A stretch of 64,000 nt of DNA from Agapetus fuscipes (taxonomy: Eukaryota; Arthropoda; Insecta; Trichoptera; Glossosomatidae). A program made the position numbers and the translations under genes. Location of the stretch: NCBI GenBank assembly GCA_951799405.1, contig OX637332.1:749001-813000 (forward strand), in the 5' to 3' direction. The stretch's first letter is position 1. Each line of letters starts with the position of its first letter. Below, in pieces: positions 31,076 through 41,358 of the stretch. The notes under the pieces are model-generated. The model was not told the DNA's origin. It saw only the letters and a program-made list of their open reading frames with translations, and made no database searches.

Positions 31076-31430
31076 TTTAAATAAAATGCCACAATTTATT
31101 TTTACAGAATTTATTTTTCACAATTTATTTCACAACTTGACAATCACTGTTTACAGATGTTACTCAGCAAATTGCTCTCTTGCGACTCTGGTATCCGTAT
31201 CATTTTGATCTCTTTTATAATGAACCAGAGAGGTCTTTCTCGCATTTACTAGATTATTCCACCACCAGACCATTTGTACACAATCACTAGAACGTCATTC
31301 CAAGGCACGAATACATTCATAGACCACGATGGTTCTATATTACGTGCATTGGTATGCGTAGTCACTTTGGTTTCATAGCCCGTCATAAGGTTTATGCGTG
31401 TATAAGCGCACATATTTCAAGTTCGCAATA
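31076..31430 (-). mobile_element. LTR-like Q2
   Basis: Minus: GCGAACTTGAAATATGTGCG..., TATA box TATAAAAG (31212-31219), then GAGTCGCAAGAGAGC, TTTGCTGAGTAACATCTG and AATAAATT words. The start of a TATA-driven transcript inside the repeat fits an LTR. Confidence 0.55.
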
Positions 31431-31442
31431 ATATTGTTATGA

Positions 31443-31605
31443 ATACAAAAGAATGTGATGAGATGGTTTGGGCATGTGGAAAGAATGAGTGATGATAGAC
31501 TGACAAAGTATATATACAGAGGAAGTGTGAAAGGAAAAAGAGGAAAGGGACGACCGAAAACAGTATGGAGTGATCAGTTTGAGGATATTGTGAAAGCCGC
31601 AGGTT
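31443..31605 (+). pseudogene. LINE-B RT tail, truncated both sides
   Basis: In frame: MRWFGHVERMSDDRLTKYIY, then GSVKGKRGKGRPKTVWSD and EDIVK. It departs from the family at about 31600, so the 3' end is missing. This is the C-terminal basic region of RTE-like endonuclease-reverse transcriptases. Confidence 0.8.
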
Positions 31606-32100
31606 GCCGACCTCTGCCCATTGGATTACAGATCGGAGGTATCTTCATATGACCAGAAAAAAAAATGTCTGATAAATTACATTCTTCGTTACAAATTTAT
31701 TTGATGAAAAAAAAATATGCATGATGCAAATAATAGCATTAAAGTTCGCCGGCTTGCTATAATTTGTAATAGATTAATTTGATTATAGAAAATTTCGGGT
31801 CCAAATTTATCACATGAAGCGAGTTTCCCGCTCGTCCCCTGCTGTTCTCCCCTCAATTTACATGTACTCGTAAACAGGTACTCGCAGACATCCCTAAAAT
31901 GTATTCCAATGTTATTTTTTTGTACCGGCACATGATTGGTCAACGTCCCCCAAAACAATCCCATGTAGTGAATTATTTCGCACATTGGCGCAACAATTCT
32001 AAGCGACAATTCACGATAGAAATATTTGTTTTTTTAATCTGCAAAATGAAAACAATCATGATATGTGCTGTTTCTTTTACTTGACATGTGTTGTTCATAC
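31606..32100. other. No gene recognised
   Basis: Unassigned AT-rich DNA. Confidence 0.4.
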
Positions 32101-32696
32101 TGTTACGTTTTCTCCTGGATTCTCTTTTTAATTAAAATGCGAGAATTTATTTTTCACAATTTACAATGTATTTCACAACTTGAAAATTCGCTCCCCCAGT
32201 TCTTGTTTACCGTATACGCCAATCTTGTCAAATATGGCTTTTTCATGCAGTTGTCTTATGAATCAAATTCTGCACAATCTGAGCTAAGAAAAACCGTAAA
32301 ACTTGATAATGTGAGAGTTGTTTTAAATATTTATAATATAATTTTTTTGTTTTTATAAGACACATTGGTCCAGTACACATGCAAACATTGCTCATGTAAA
32401 ATTTTCTCAATGTCGTTTACGATAAACAAGAACTAAGGCAGCGAATTACTGTTTATAGGTGTTACTTAGCTAATTGCTTTCTTTCGACTGTTGTCCGTCA
32501 CATTTTGATCTCTTTTATAATAAACCAGAGGGGTCTTTCTCGCACTTACTAGATTATTCTCCCACCAGAATGTTATGTACACACACTAATACAATTCACT
32601 ATTACGTCATTCCAATGCACGACTACTCCTAGATGGTTCTATAGTACGTGTATAGGTGTATGCGTGTATAAGCGCACGTATTTCAAGTTTGTGACA
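32101..32696 (-). mobile_element. LTR-like Q3 carrying MITE J
   Basis: Minus: starts TGTCAC and ends ACGTAACA. It matches Q1/Q2 except for the J insertion at 32189-32443. Without J it is about 337 bp. Confidence 0.6.
32189..32443. mobile_element. MITE J, with AATT duplication
   Basis: 255 bp. Ends CGCTCCCCCAGTTCTTGTTT and (reverse complement) CGCTGCCTTAGTTCTTGTTT. AATT lies directly on both sides (32185-32188, 32444-32447). The same spot in Q2 is uninterrupted, which proves insertion. 4-bp duplication plus TIRs points to a cut-and-paste class II element. Confidence 0.85.
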
Positions 32697-33139
32697 TTGG
32701 ATTTCATTTCACATGTTTCAAAGCATTGTTAATTTTTATTTTTGTAACTCATATATAATTTTATTTTATTTATTTGTCCTGCATTGTGATTGAATTTTAT
32801 TTTTGTTGAAATTTTAATTTTCTTCAATTTGTCTTTGAATATTGTTTTCTATCTAACTTGTAATTTTATACTAATAACCGCCAGTTTCTTTTTTAAGAAC
32901 AGAATAAATATTCGATGTAGAAGGCCCTGGTGGTGATTTTTCACAGTACGACGCTAAAGAAAAAATAAATAAATAATAAATAAATATTATTGCCTTAAAA
33001 CGATTGCATGAAAGAGAAATCTTTAGCTTCTGCCAGACCACTGTCTCAGGTTCTTCAACCAAGATGTTCTCTTTTTATCTGAGCTCGTTTTCACTCAATT
33101 ATTTCCTATATGAGGAGATACAGGGGTGAACGCTAATAA
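32697..33139. other. No gene recognised
   Basis: Unassigned AT-rich DNA. Confidence 0.4.
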
Positions 33140-33770
33140 AAGTTATTGTTGTGCTAAGATGGTTTGGGCATATGGAGAGTATGAATGATGAAAGACTGAC
33201 GAAGAAAGTATATGTTGCAAGAATAGATGGATGTCGTGGTAGAGGAAGACCGAGAAAGATATGGATTAATCAAATTTCCGAAATAGCGAATGAATGGGAT
33301 ATCCACAGTCATAATAAAAGGAAGGCTTGCATTAAAAAAGGTTATGACTCTGGATGAAATGAAAGAAGTATGCAAGGACCGAAAAAAATGGCGGTTGATC
33401 TGTAATGCTGGCATTTAAGGCTTAGTCTTTAAAAAATATATTTTTCACTTTTTTACAGAATATGTTTTGTAGGATTTAATTTTTACTGTTTAATTGTTCA
33501 GTTTTTGTTTGTTTTATATACTTAAATGTAATTAATTGTTTGTATTCCTTGACTTATATGTTGGTATGAGGCTGACCACCCATACTGTAAGAAATGGTTC
33601 ACTTTGCCAATGTCACTTCTGTTTCAGGGAAGCTCGGCAAGAGTTGCAGGGTGTATGTTTATTTGAGATTGGGTTTTTATATTGTAGGTCCACTTGCGGC
33701 ATGTGTTAGCGCGAACTTATACATATCTGCTTGTGGGAATGCATTTAATTTGAATCTTAAATGATATCAA
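33140..33770 (+). pseudogene. LINE-A with RT tail, frameshifted
   Basis: RT tail MLRWFGHMESMNDERLTKKV and IDGCRGRGRPRKIW, then NKRKACIKK where an A-run (33333-33338) shifts the frame; the true continuation (VMTLDEMKEVCKDRKKWRLI) reads one frame over. UTR and module A follow to about 33770, without the GATTA tail. Confidence 0.85.
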
Positions 33771-33984
33771 TAATAATCGTCATAAAATAATTAATAACAA
33801 TGTTGCTATTACCTCCTTGGGCGCATGTGTTTTATTACTGATTGATCAGAATGGGCAATTACAGTAATTGCCGGCAGGATCCCCGCCGTACGGGACTCCA
33901 CCCTCCACGCATATGGGACTTTTTACTCCACTCTACAAATTATATTGCTGTGTTTGCCAAAATATCCCTGTTGCTCGGAAAAGT

Positions 33985-34142
33985 GCGGGCTACCAACAAA
34001 TATCGAGAAAAAGTACGAGTGACAAACAAATACATATCTGAAAGTAGTACTAGTGACCAACAAATATCTGAAAGTAGAACGATTGAACAACAAATATCAA
34101 AAAATTGTACGAGTGACCAACAAATATCTAAAAAATTTACAA
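33985..34142 (+). repeat. ~30-bp tandem array, left half
   Basis: Units of about 30 bp, each with ACCAACAAATATCTGAAAG or a close variant followed by TACGAGTG-like words; about five units. The array resumes at 34613 after a LINE-A. Confidence 0.8.
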
Positions 34143-34612
34143 GTCTAATCTAATCTAAGCTGCAAAGATCCATATAATTTAAGATTCATTTTAAACGCAT
34201 TCCCACAATCAGACTTGTAAAAGCTCGCGCAAACACACGGCATGTGGACCTACAATATAAAAAACCCAATCTCAAATGTACATAGGCCCTGCAGCTCTTG
34301 CCGAACCTCCCTGAAACAGGGGTGACATTGACAAATTGAACCATTTTTTTACAGTAAGGGTGGTCAGCCTCATACCAAACTATAAATCAAGGAATACAAA
34401 CAATTAATTACATTTAAGTATATAAAACAAACAAACACTAAAAAATTAAACAGTAAAAGTTAAAACCTACACAACGTATTCTATAAAAAAGTGAAAAATA
34501 TTTTTTTAACGTGTCAGCCTTAAACGCCATCATTACAGATCAACCGCAATTTCTTTCGGTCGTTGCATACTTCTTTTATTTCATCCAGAGTCATAACCTT
34601 TTTCATACAGGC
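34143..34612 (-). mobile_element. LINE-A inserted in the tandem array
   Basis: Tail TCTAATCTAATCTAAGCTGC, module A, UTR and the end of the RT frame (VMTLDEIKEV..). The 5' truncation at 34612 abuts array sequence (GCTACCAACAAATATCTG). Confidence 0.85.
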
Positions 34613-34708
34613 TACCAACAAATATCTGAAAGTAGTACTAGTGACCAACAAATATCATAAAATTGTACGAGTGGCCAACAAATATCTAAAAATACTACGA
34701 GTGACGTA
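34613..34708 (+). repeat. ~30-bp tandem array, right half
   Basis: About three units matching the left half, including AAAGTAGTACTAGTGACCAA. It overlaps in content with the left half rather than simply continuing it. Confidence 0.75.
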
Positions 34709-34728
34709 TTATGCTGCATGCTGCTTGA

Positions 34729-35010
34729 CCGGTCCGCAGTCCAGTGGTAACACTTCGGACTCGTAAATAGAAGGTTGTGGGTTCGAATTTCGGCGGAGAA
34801 AAAAAAAATATACCATTTATATTTTCAAATTTGCTCTTCGCTGGGTTAAAAAATTCATAAACCTTCACCAAAGAGAGGTCATCAAAAAGTTCATCGAGCC
34901 TTACAGCAACTGGGTCTTGCTTGAGAATTGGCGCTTTCTACAGCGACGACCAAGCTCGCAGAGGGCTCTTGAGGTGTGATACACACAAAAACAGCCTCAA
35001 ATAAATCAGC
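34729..35010 (+). repeat. SINE-D1, nearly complete
   Basis: TGACCGGTCCGCAGTCCAGT, B box GGGTTCGAATTTCGG, body, then the D1 tail GAGGTGTGATACACACAAAA and CCTCAAATAAATCAGCCTCA. Confidence 0.85.
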
Positions 35011-35814
35011 CTCATTTAATTTTTTAATTTTAATGTGTATGTACTTAAAGAAAACAGCAAAATCTCAACCGAACAGACACCCTGCAGCTCTCCCTGAAAA
35101 AGTTAGTGGCATTAGGAAAGCGAACCATTTCTTACATATTAGTCAAGAAACTTTATTCCATAATATGCAAACTTCGCAGACAACTTAAAAAAAATGTTTA
35201 TATTACAATTATTCAAACTCTCCAATTGTTATACATCTTTTCAAATTTATATTTCCAACGGCGAGATTTATTATTCAACATTTTTTGTGTGCGTTTTTTT
35301 TTTGCTCTTATTTTTATAAACAACCGAAAAAAATCTAAATTACTTTTACAACATTAGCATAATAGAAAATATTTCTTTATTAAAAAAAAAATCACAAAAG
35401 AGATACAAGCTCGCGCGCTCGACTTGGATACATAATTTAAGCCGGGACTAAAAATGGCGCTATTTTCCAGCACGCTGTTTCGTCTGAACAATTGTGTTTT
35501 CTTTGCGGATTCCCGCGCTGATTGTGAAATATCTTCGCGGTACACTGATTCCAATATAAATATTCTCGGGCCAGAAGCAAGAATAACTCCGAGCCGCCCT
35601 AAAAATGCTTAATACATTGTATTTTGTGAAATTCCCGCAGACCCCCGCGGCTACGACTTGAAACAAATAATTTTGCTTCAGCTCTGAATAAAAAATATAT
35701 AATCACTTTGTTGGGCCAAGGTAAGTGGTTAATAATAAAGAAAATGGGGAATAAAAATAACGTATTTGTCTAGAAAATAATGACGAATTTATTTTATTAC
35801 AAAAGCACTGTAAC
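35011..35814. other. No gene; module A scrap; GC patch 35400-35660
   Basis: 35055-35140 has weak module A likeness (minus: GCGAACCATTTCTTACA). 35400-35660 is GC-richer and unassigned, with short open frames only. Confidence 0.4.
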
Positions 35815-36312
35815 TGTAACTCCGTCGCCATTCCGCTAGGGGTGGCCAGAGCATCTGCAGAGATGCCTCCATTTTTTCCTATTCTTACATACCTCTTTCA
35901 ATTCATTCATATCCATCACTTTTTTCATGTATTTTCTTATTTTACGCTCGGTTTGTACAATTCATTCTTTCACAATCTCCTCAATCTGTTCACTCCATAC
36001 TTTTCTCGGTCGTCCCTTCCCTCTTTTTCCTTCCACACTTTCTTTGTATACATACTTTGTCAGTCTATCGTCATTCATTCTTTCCACATGCCCTAACATC
36101 TCATCACATTCTTTTGTACCTTATCTTTCACATCTTCTTTCAAATTACATTTTTTTTACCCATTCATTCCTAACTCTATCCCTCAGAGTTTTTCCTGTCA
36201 TGCTTCTCAAATGCTTCATTTCCACCGTACATACTTTACTCATTTCGCTATCATTCACTGTCCATGCTTCACTTCCATACATCAAAGTCGTATGTAAATT
36301 AATGTAAATGTC
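35815..36312 (-). pseudogene. LINE-B, longest copy, RT tail
   Basis: The 3' end (minus) is AATGGCGACGGAGTTACAG. The upstream frame gives TLMYGSEAWTVNDSEMSKVC, RSMTGKTLRDRVRNEW, then after a frameshift GHVERMNDDRLTKYVY. YGSE.W is typical of the thumb of RTE-like RTs. Inactive through frameshifts and truncation. Confidence 0.85.
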
Positions 36313-36356
36313 ATTGGAATAAGAAAAGGTTTTGAGTTGAGGAAAATTAATGAAAC

Positions 36357-36560
36357 GTCCGGCTGATAGCTCAGTTGGTATAGTGCTTGCATTCCATGCC
36401 GTGAGCTCGGGTTCGAATCTCACCGAGGGTGTCAGAAATGATTTCCCGTTTCAATGTTTATTTAAAATCCCAAAATAAAATACCGACAAGGTTTACTCAG
36501 CTTTCACAAGGAATGAGTACCAGCCCCCTCAGAAGCTGGGAAATCCCCACTTCAAATGAA
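36357..36560 (+). repeat. SINE-C, 3'-truncated
   Basis: CCGGCTGATAGCTCAGTTGG and GGGTTCGAATCTCACC boxes, then body to CCCCACTTCAAATGAA, where it meets a module A tail. Confidence 0.85.
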
Positions 36561-37240
36561 ATCTAATCTAAGTTGCAAATATATGTAACATTTAAGATTC
36601 ACATTATATGCATTTTAACAGACAGACACGTATAAGTTCGCGCTTAAACATGCCGCATGTGGACCTACAATATAAAAGGACCCGAATCTCAAATGTACAT
36701 ACACCCTGCAACTCCTGCCGACCTTCCCTGAAACAGGGGTGACATTGCCAAAGTGAACCATTTTCTACAGCATGGGTGGTCAGCCGCGTGCCAACCTACA
36801 AGTCAAGGAACATACATAAACAAATTACATTTTTTTAAATCAATAAATAATAATATGTTTGGACATAAAAAAACAAATTCTAATTTTAAAAACTTATATT
36901 CGCCAACATTACAGATTAACAGCCATTTCTTTCTGTCCTTACACACTTCTTTAATTTCCTCCAGAGTCATAATCTTCTTAATCAAGCAAACCTCAAATGA
37001 ACATTAACCCTGCACCTTTTGCCGACCTTCCCTGAAACAGGGGTGACATTGGCAAAGTGGACCATATTTTACAGTATGGTCTGTCAGCCTCATATCAACA
37101 ACTAATATAGTACTCGTTATGCTATACAATATAGTATTAATTATTCAATATTAGAATGAATTCTTTAGTAAGCTGCATTTCCTCCAGAGTCATAACCTTT
37201 TTCATACAGGTTTTCCTTGTATTATGGCTCTGAATATTCC
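36561..37240 (-). mobile_element. LINE-A and two further LINE-A pieces
   Basis: 36561-36980: tail, module A, UTR and RT end (TLEEIKEVCKDRKKWLLICN). 36985-37095: a second, partial module A. 37175-37240: a short RT-tail piece (EEM, MKKV). All minus. This may be three events or one broken element. Confidence 0.75.
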
Positions 37241-37639
37241 ATTCATTATTTACCTGTAAAAATAAATAGGTTCCACTCACCACTTTCGAAGGCTTGTATC
37301 CGATGCAGGCAGCTCAGCGCTAAGAGTTTGATTGTCCAGCACAACCAGGTCTGCCCCGACCAGCGCCCCATCGTTTCAGTTTTACATTCACCCTCCGGTG
37401 TTGGCTCAACTTGCGGCCGAGCAGAGCATGGCGAGTTCTTCAGCCATCACTGGTCTCAACAGTCACATCTAGGCGTGAGACATGCTTAAGAGAGAGCCGG
37501 GGTGGTGGGCTGCTCGTGACAATGTCTGAAACAAAAGGAATCATTCCATTAGTTCAAAAGTGCTAGAAGAGTCTCAAATACAATTTATATCTAGATCTAA
37601 ATAAATCTAAATCTAAGCTGCAAAGATACATATCATATT
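37241..37639. other. Unassigned GC-rich segment
   Basis: 37245-37285 is a SINE-C scrap (ACCTGTAAAAATAAATAGG). 37290-37500 is GC-rich without a partner here; an open stretch of 90 codons (37217-37489, +) has no known residues. Confidence 0.35.
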
Positions 37640-37750
37640 TTAAGATTCATATTATTAATAATAATAATAATATATATCTTTATTTCAGCCTAGTCACGCG
37701 GATGGTGAAATACGTGACTAGCCATATTGAATTTTATAACAGTATATCAA
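37640..37750 (-). mobile_element. CR1-like LINE 3' end
   Basis: Minus: ATATGGCTAGTCACGTATTT, CGCGTGACTAGGCTG, AATAAAGATATATATTATTA. It matches the 3' end at 9872-9920. Confidence 0.6.
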
Positions 37751-38069
37751 TATACATAGGAGGATGCATATAAGAATGATGAGTTAAAGTAGAGAAAAAA
37801 AAAATACAGGGAAAGCGAAATACATGTGAGAAAATATAAATAAAAAAGAAAGCATAGATATATGAGAAAAAATGACAGAAATACACAGAAACAAGAAAGC
37901 AAAATACAAATGAGAAAATATAAAAAGAAAGCATACAAGAGAAAAGTTAACAATAATACACAGAAAAAAGAGAAGAAACAAAAAATGCATGAACACTGGT
38001 ACACGGAAAAGAAATGAATGGAAGTAACCAAAGAAAATATTTTACTAGAGAAGGAATCAAAGTTATGGC
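37751..38069. other. A-rich low-complexity DNA
   Basis: Repeated GAGAAAATATAAA-type words. Minus open frames are F/Y/S-rich low complexity and not credible proteins. Confidence 0.6.
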
Positions 38070-38236
38070 TGAACGCATTATTACGTATAAGTTCGAGCTT
38101 ACTCGTAGACCTACAATATAAAAACTCAATCTCAAATAAACATAAGCCCTGCAACTCTTGCCGACCTTCCCTGAAAAAGGGGTGACCATTTTTACAGTAT
38201 GGGTGGTCAGCCTCATACCAACCTATAATTCAAGAA
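38070..38236 (-). repeat. Module A fragment
   Basis: From GTATAAGTTCGAGCTTACTC to AACCTATAATTCAAG, with a short central deletion (AAAAAGGGGTGACC to ATTTTTACAG). Confidence 0.8.
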
Positions 38237-38764
38237 AAGAGTTTATTCTACAAAAAATACGAGAAAACAACAGTGAAGTATGTCTGCTCTGTTATTATAG
38301 TAAAATTGGGTTTGCGTTGCAATATATAAGGGTTTTCAACAAGAACTTTTTTTTTCGAAGAAGTTTTTTTGAAGAAGTTTTTTTCAAAAAGAGTAGCACC
38401 AACAACATTATTTTTTTGACATATCAATAGTAGAGACTTCAGCAATTGTTACTACGAATTCAATTTTGTTAACAAATTGAAATAAAATAAAATAAAATCA
38501 GATGAAAATGGTAGGTCTGTACAAGTAACACAAATTGGTGCTTTTTGGTGCAAAGTCATTCCTTGTATTAAAAAACAATATCACCTAAGGAATCTACACT
38601 GATTTCTGAATCTATCACAAACTGTAATCTTACATGTGTGATGATTCAGAATGTTCTTCATGTATCTATGTATCTTCAAATTATGTATAATAGTGGTTGT
38701 AAAGATGATGAACATTTCAAATTAATATCATGTGAGTTTAGCGTGATAATTCATTTCTAATCAT
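38237..38764. other. No gene recognised
   Basis: Unassigned AT-rich DNA with a GAAGAAGTTTTTTT repeat near 38355-38390. Confidence 0.4.
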
Positions 38765-38895
38765 AAAGTAAGATTCAAACTTTCAATGAACATAAATCCT
38801 TGTCAAATTTCCCTGAAGCAGGGGTAACATTTGCAGAAGTGGACCAATTTTTACAAAATAGCTAGTCAGCTTCATAACAACCCACAAGTCAGGGT
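38765..38895 (-). repeat. Module A, old fragment
   Basis: AATGAACATAAATCC, CCCTGAAGCAGGGGTAACAT and TAACAACCCACAAGTCAGGG; strongly diverged. Confidence 0.65.
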
Positions 38896-39649
38896 AAATC
38901 TTCATGAAAAATACAGTATCAGATGTACTCTTTAGGCACAAATAGGAATAGATTACAAAATGTAATTCAAAATGAAATGATTCGTATAACTGCAAACGCC
39001 GTCATCTCTAAAATTTATGATTTTTGAGATAATGATTGCATTTGATTCTGCGCAGTGTAACAAATCATTTTTAGTGTGCAATATAATGTAAACCTTACTG
39101 AATCCTTCATAATTTTAATTGAAAAAGTATGATTTCGTGCTAACACCGTCATCTCCAACTGGTTTTTTTTTACCAGTTTACAAGTTTATTTTTCTCAAAA
39201 TCATCGCGTAAGGCGTTTGCATTTATACGACTCAAATGATGTATTGTGTTTGTTAAGTCTTGTTTAAAATTCAGTGTTAGATTTGGAAACAATGGCTGAT
39301 GTTGATAAGACAGACTCCGCGCAGAAAAGAGCATTCTCACCTTTGCAGCTCGCATGAATTAGCTACAAACACACGCTGAAGTTAGTTAATAATTTCGCCC
39401 GGAGTTAAACATGCGAGTCTATTACGGAGCTGGCTGGTGTGCTCGTACATACACTGCTTTATTATTTATGTCTGGTGTTGCCGGGATGAGAGACTGGCAC
39501 AACTGGGATTGAGACTGGAAAAACTGGGATTGAAGAAACCGAGATTCATCATCTAATTTCATAAAATGTCAATAAATTATAGGTCATCTAAGATGAAACT
39601 GCAAGAGTTGGCCGAGCAAGAGTAAAACATTAAAAACTTGGACTGACTG
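38896..39649. other. No gene recognised
   Basis: Unassigned. A 61-codon minus open stretch (39170-39355) has no recognised content. Confidence 0.4.
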
Positions 39650-39985
39650 TTTTTTTTTTTTTTTTTAATAAATCCTGTGCAGGAGACTACCTAGATTGTA
39701 GAGACTTTAGGGGTCTATGACACTTGTTGTAGTGCCGCAGAGGTGTACGAGCTTGATCGTCGCTACAAAGCGTCAATACTCAAGCAAGACCCAGTTGCTG
39801 TAAGGCTGGATGGACCTTTAGTGACCGGTCTTTGGTAAAGGTTTTATGATTTTTTTCAACCCAGCGAAGAGCATATTTGGAAATACAAATGGTATATTTT
39901 TTGTGCTCCGGCGGGATCCGAATCCACAACCTTCCATTTACGAGTCCGACGTGTTGCCCCTGGACTACGGACCGGTCAAGCCAAT
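39650..39985 (-). repeat. SINE-D2 with poly(A)
   Basis: Poly-T at 39650-39666, then AATAAATCCTGTGCAGGAGA (D2 tail), D body and head. At the 5' edge the minus strand reads CATTGGCTTGACCGG, perhaps the last few bases of a 5S head. Confidence 0.85.
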
Positions 39986-40084
39986 GAATATGTTTTTTTT
40001 TGTGTGAATGTGTAAGCAATCTCTTGAAATAACCAGATTTGGTCACTGTTTACAACTCTTGGAAAAGCTATTCCAGCAGGATAG

Positions 40085-40800
40085 ACTCTTCTTCTTCTTG
40101 TGCCACTTCTAACGAAGATCGGCGATCATCATAGCTATTTTGAGTTTTGATGCTACGGCTCTAAATAGGGACTTGGTGCTTCTGCCGAACCACTGTCGCA
40201 GGTTCTTCAGCCACGATGTCCCTCGGCGTCCCTGAGATCTTCTCCCCTCAATCTTACCCTGAATGATAAGATGAAGGAGACGGTACTTCTCATTTCTCAT
40301 AATGTGACCGAAGTACATTAGCTTTCTCTGCTTAATGGTAGGCAGGAGCTCCTTTGTAGTGCGCATTCGTTGAAGGACTTCTTCATTGGTGACTCGATCA
40401 CGCCAAGAGATCCGAAGCATTTTTCGGTATAGACACATCTCGAATGCTTCAATACGTCTCTCCAGTGCCTGCGTGAGAGTCCATCCCTCCATACCATACA
40501 GAGCGATTGGGAAAATGTAGCACCTCACTATGCGCTTCCGGAGTTCAAGGCTTAAATTTCGGCACAACAGTAATTTGCTCATTTTAGCGAAGACATTTCG
40601 GGCTTGCTCTAGTCTGCTTCTGACTTCTTGACACATGTCCCACTTTTCGTTGACCACACATCCCAGGTACCTGTAACTAGTGCATCTTTCAATGCTTTCG
40701 CCATCTAGTTCTACATGTACGGAGGCGTTTGTGTTTCTGCTGATAACCATGACCTTGGTCTTCTTAAAGTTAATGTTAATGCCAGCTTCTTCTTCAGGAT
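40085..40800 (-). pseudogene. RTE-like RT, C-terminal 230 codons
   Basis: The frame (stop at 40109) reads EEAGININFKKTKVMVI, YRYLGCVVNEKWDMCQEVRS, ALYGMEGWTLTQALERRIEA, LRISWRDRVTNEEVLQRM and GHIMRNEKYRLLHLIIQGKI. It is a long intact stretch of the region after YADD in RTE-type endonuclease-RTs. The RT catalytic core is missing. Codons upstream of ~40795 look unrelated. It differs from LINE-A and LINE-B, so a third RTE-like lineage is present. Confidence 0.85.
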
Positions 40801-41179
40801 AGACTAGCTGAACTAAATGCCCTGCCCCTTTAGCTGTCCTGTTCCATGGAAATCGTATGCCTGGTCTAAACGGACATAAGTTCCAATTTTGATGAACCAC
40901 ACAAACAGAAACTGGAAAGCAACTCACAAGTCTTCATTGTTCCATCGGTCGTGAAAGCTTAAAAATACGATTATTTGTTAAACAAATAATGCTTAATCAA
41001 ATCTCTTACAATAAACCTACTCTTTTTAAGTCAGATAAATTGCGATTCAGTCCTTCAGCAAAACATTTAAAAGTATTGGAAGCTTCCATACACGCAAAAA
41101 CAACAAGACTCAAGGAACATTTTGACCATCAACGCTTGCTGAACATTTCTTGTGTTACGTTAAAAAAAACGAAACGAGC
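40801..41179. other. No gene recognised
   Basis: Unassigned. A 67-codon open stretch at 40989-41192 (+) is lysine-rich with no known motif. Confidence 0.4.
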
Positions 41180-41220
41180 TAATCTAGTCTAATCTAATCT
41201 GAGCTGCAAGGATATATCAT

Positions 41221-41323
41221 ATCATAATCATAAGGTCTTTATTGTTTTTTATCAATATGTACAAAGTATTACAATAAAAATAAATTTTAAAAATCTAATT
41301 ACAATAAATACTCCCCAAAGTAA

Positions 41324-41327
<4 letters not shown>
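41221..41327 (-). mobile_element. LINE-F 3' end beside JOC copy 2
   Basis: Almost identical to 1129-1235. It stops at the JOC poly-T, so either JOC inserted into LINE-F or the two were joined on insertion. Confidence 0.65.

Positions 41328-41358
<31 letters not shown>

Noticed and set aside
34020..34142. CRISPR array
   Set aside because: The ~30-bp units repeat head to tail without unique spacers, and the DNA is eukaryotic.
37734..38154. Minus F/Y/S-rich open frames that look like membrane segments
   Set aside because: Low-complexity A-rich DNA on the plus strand; no start or motif support.
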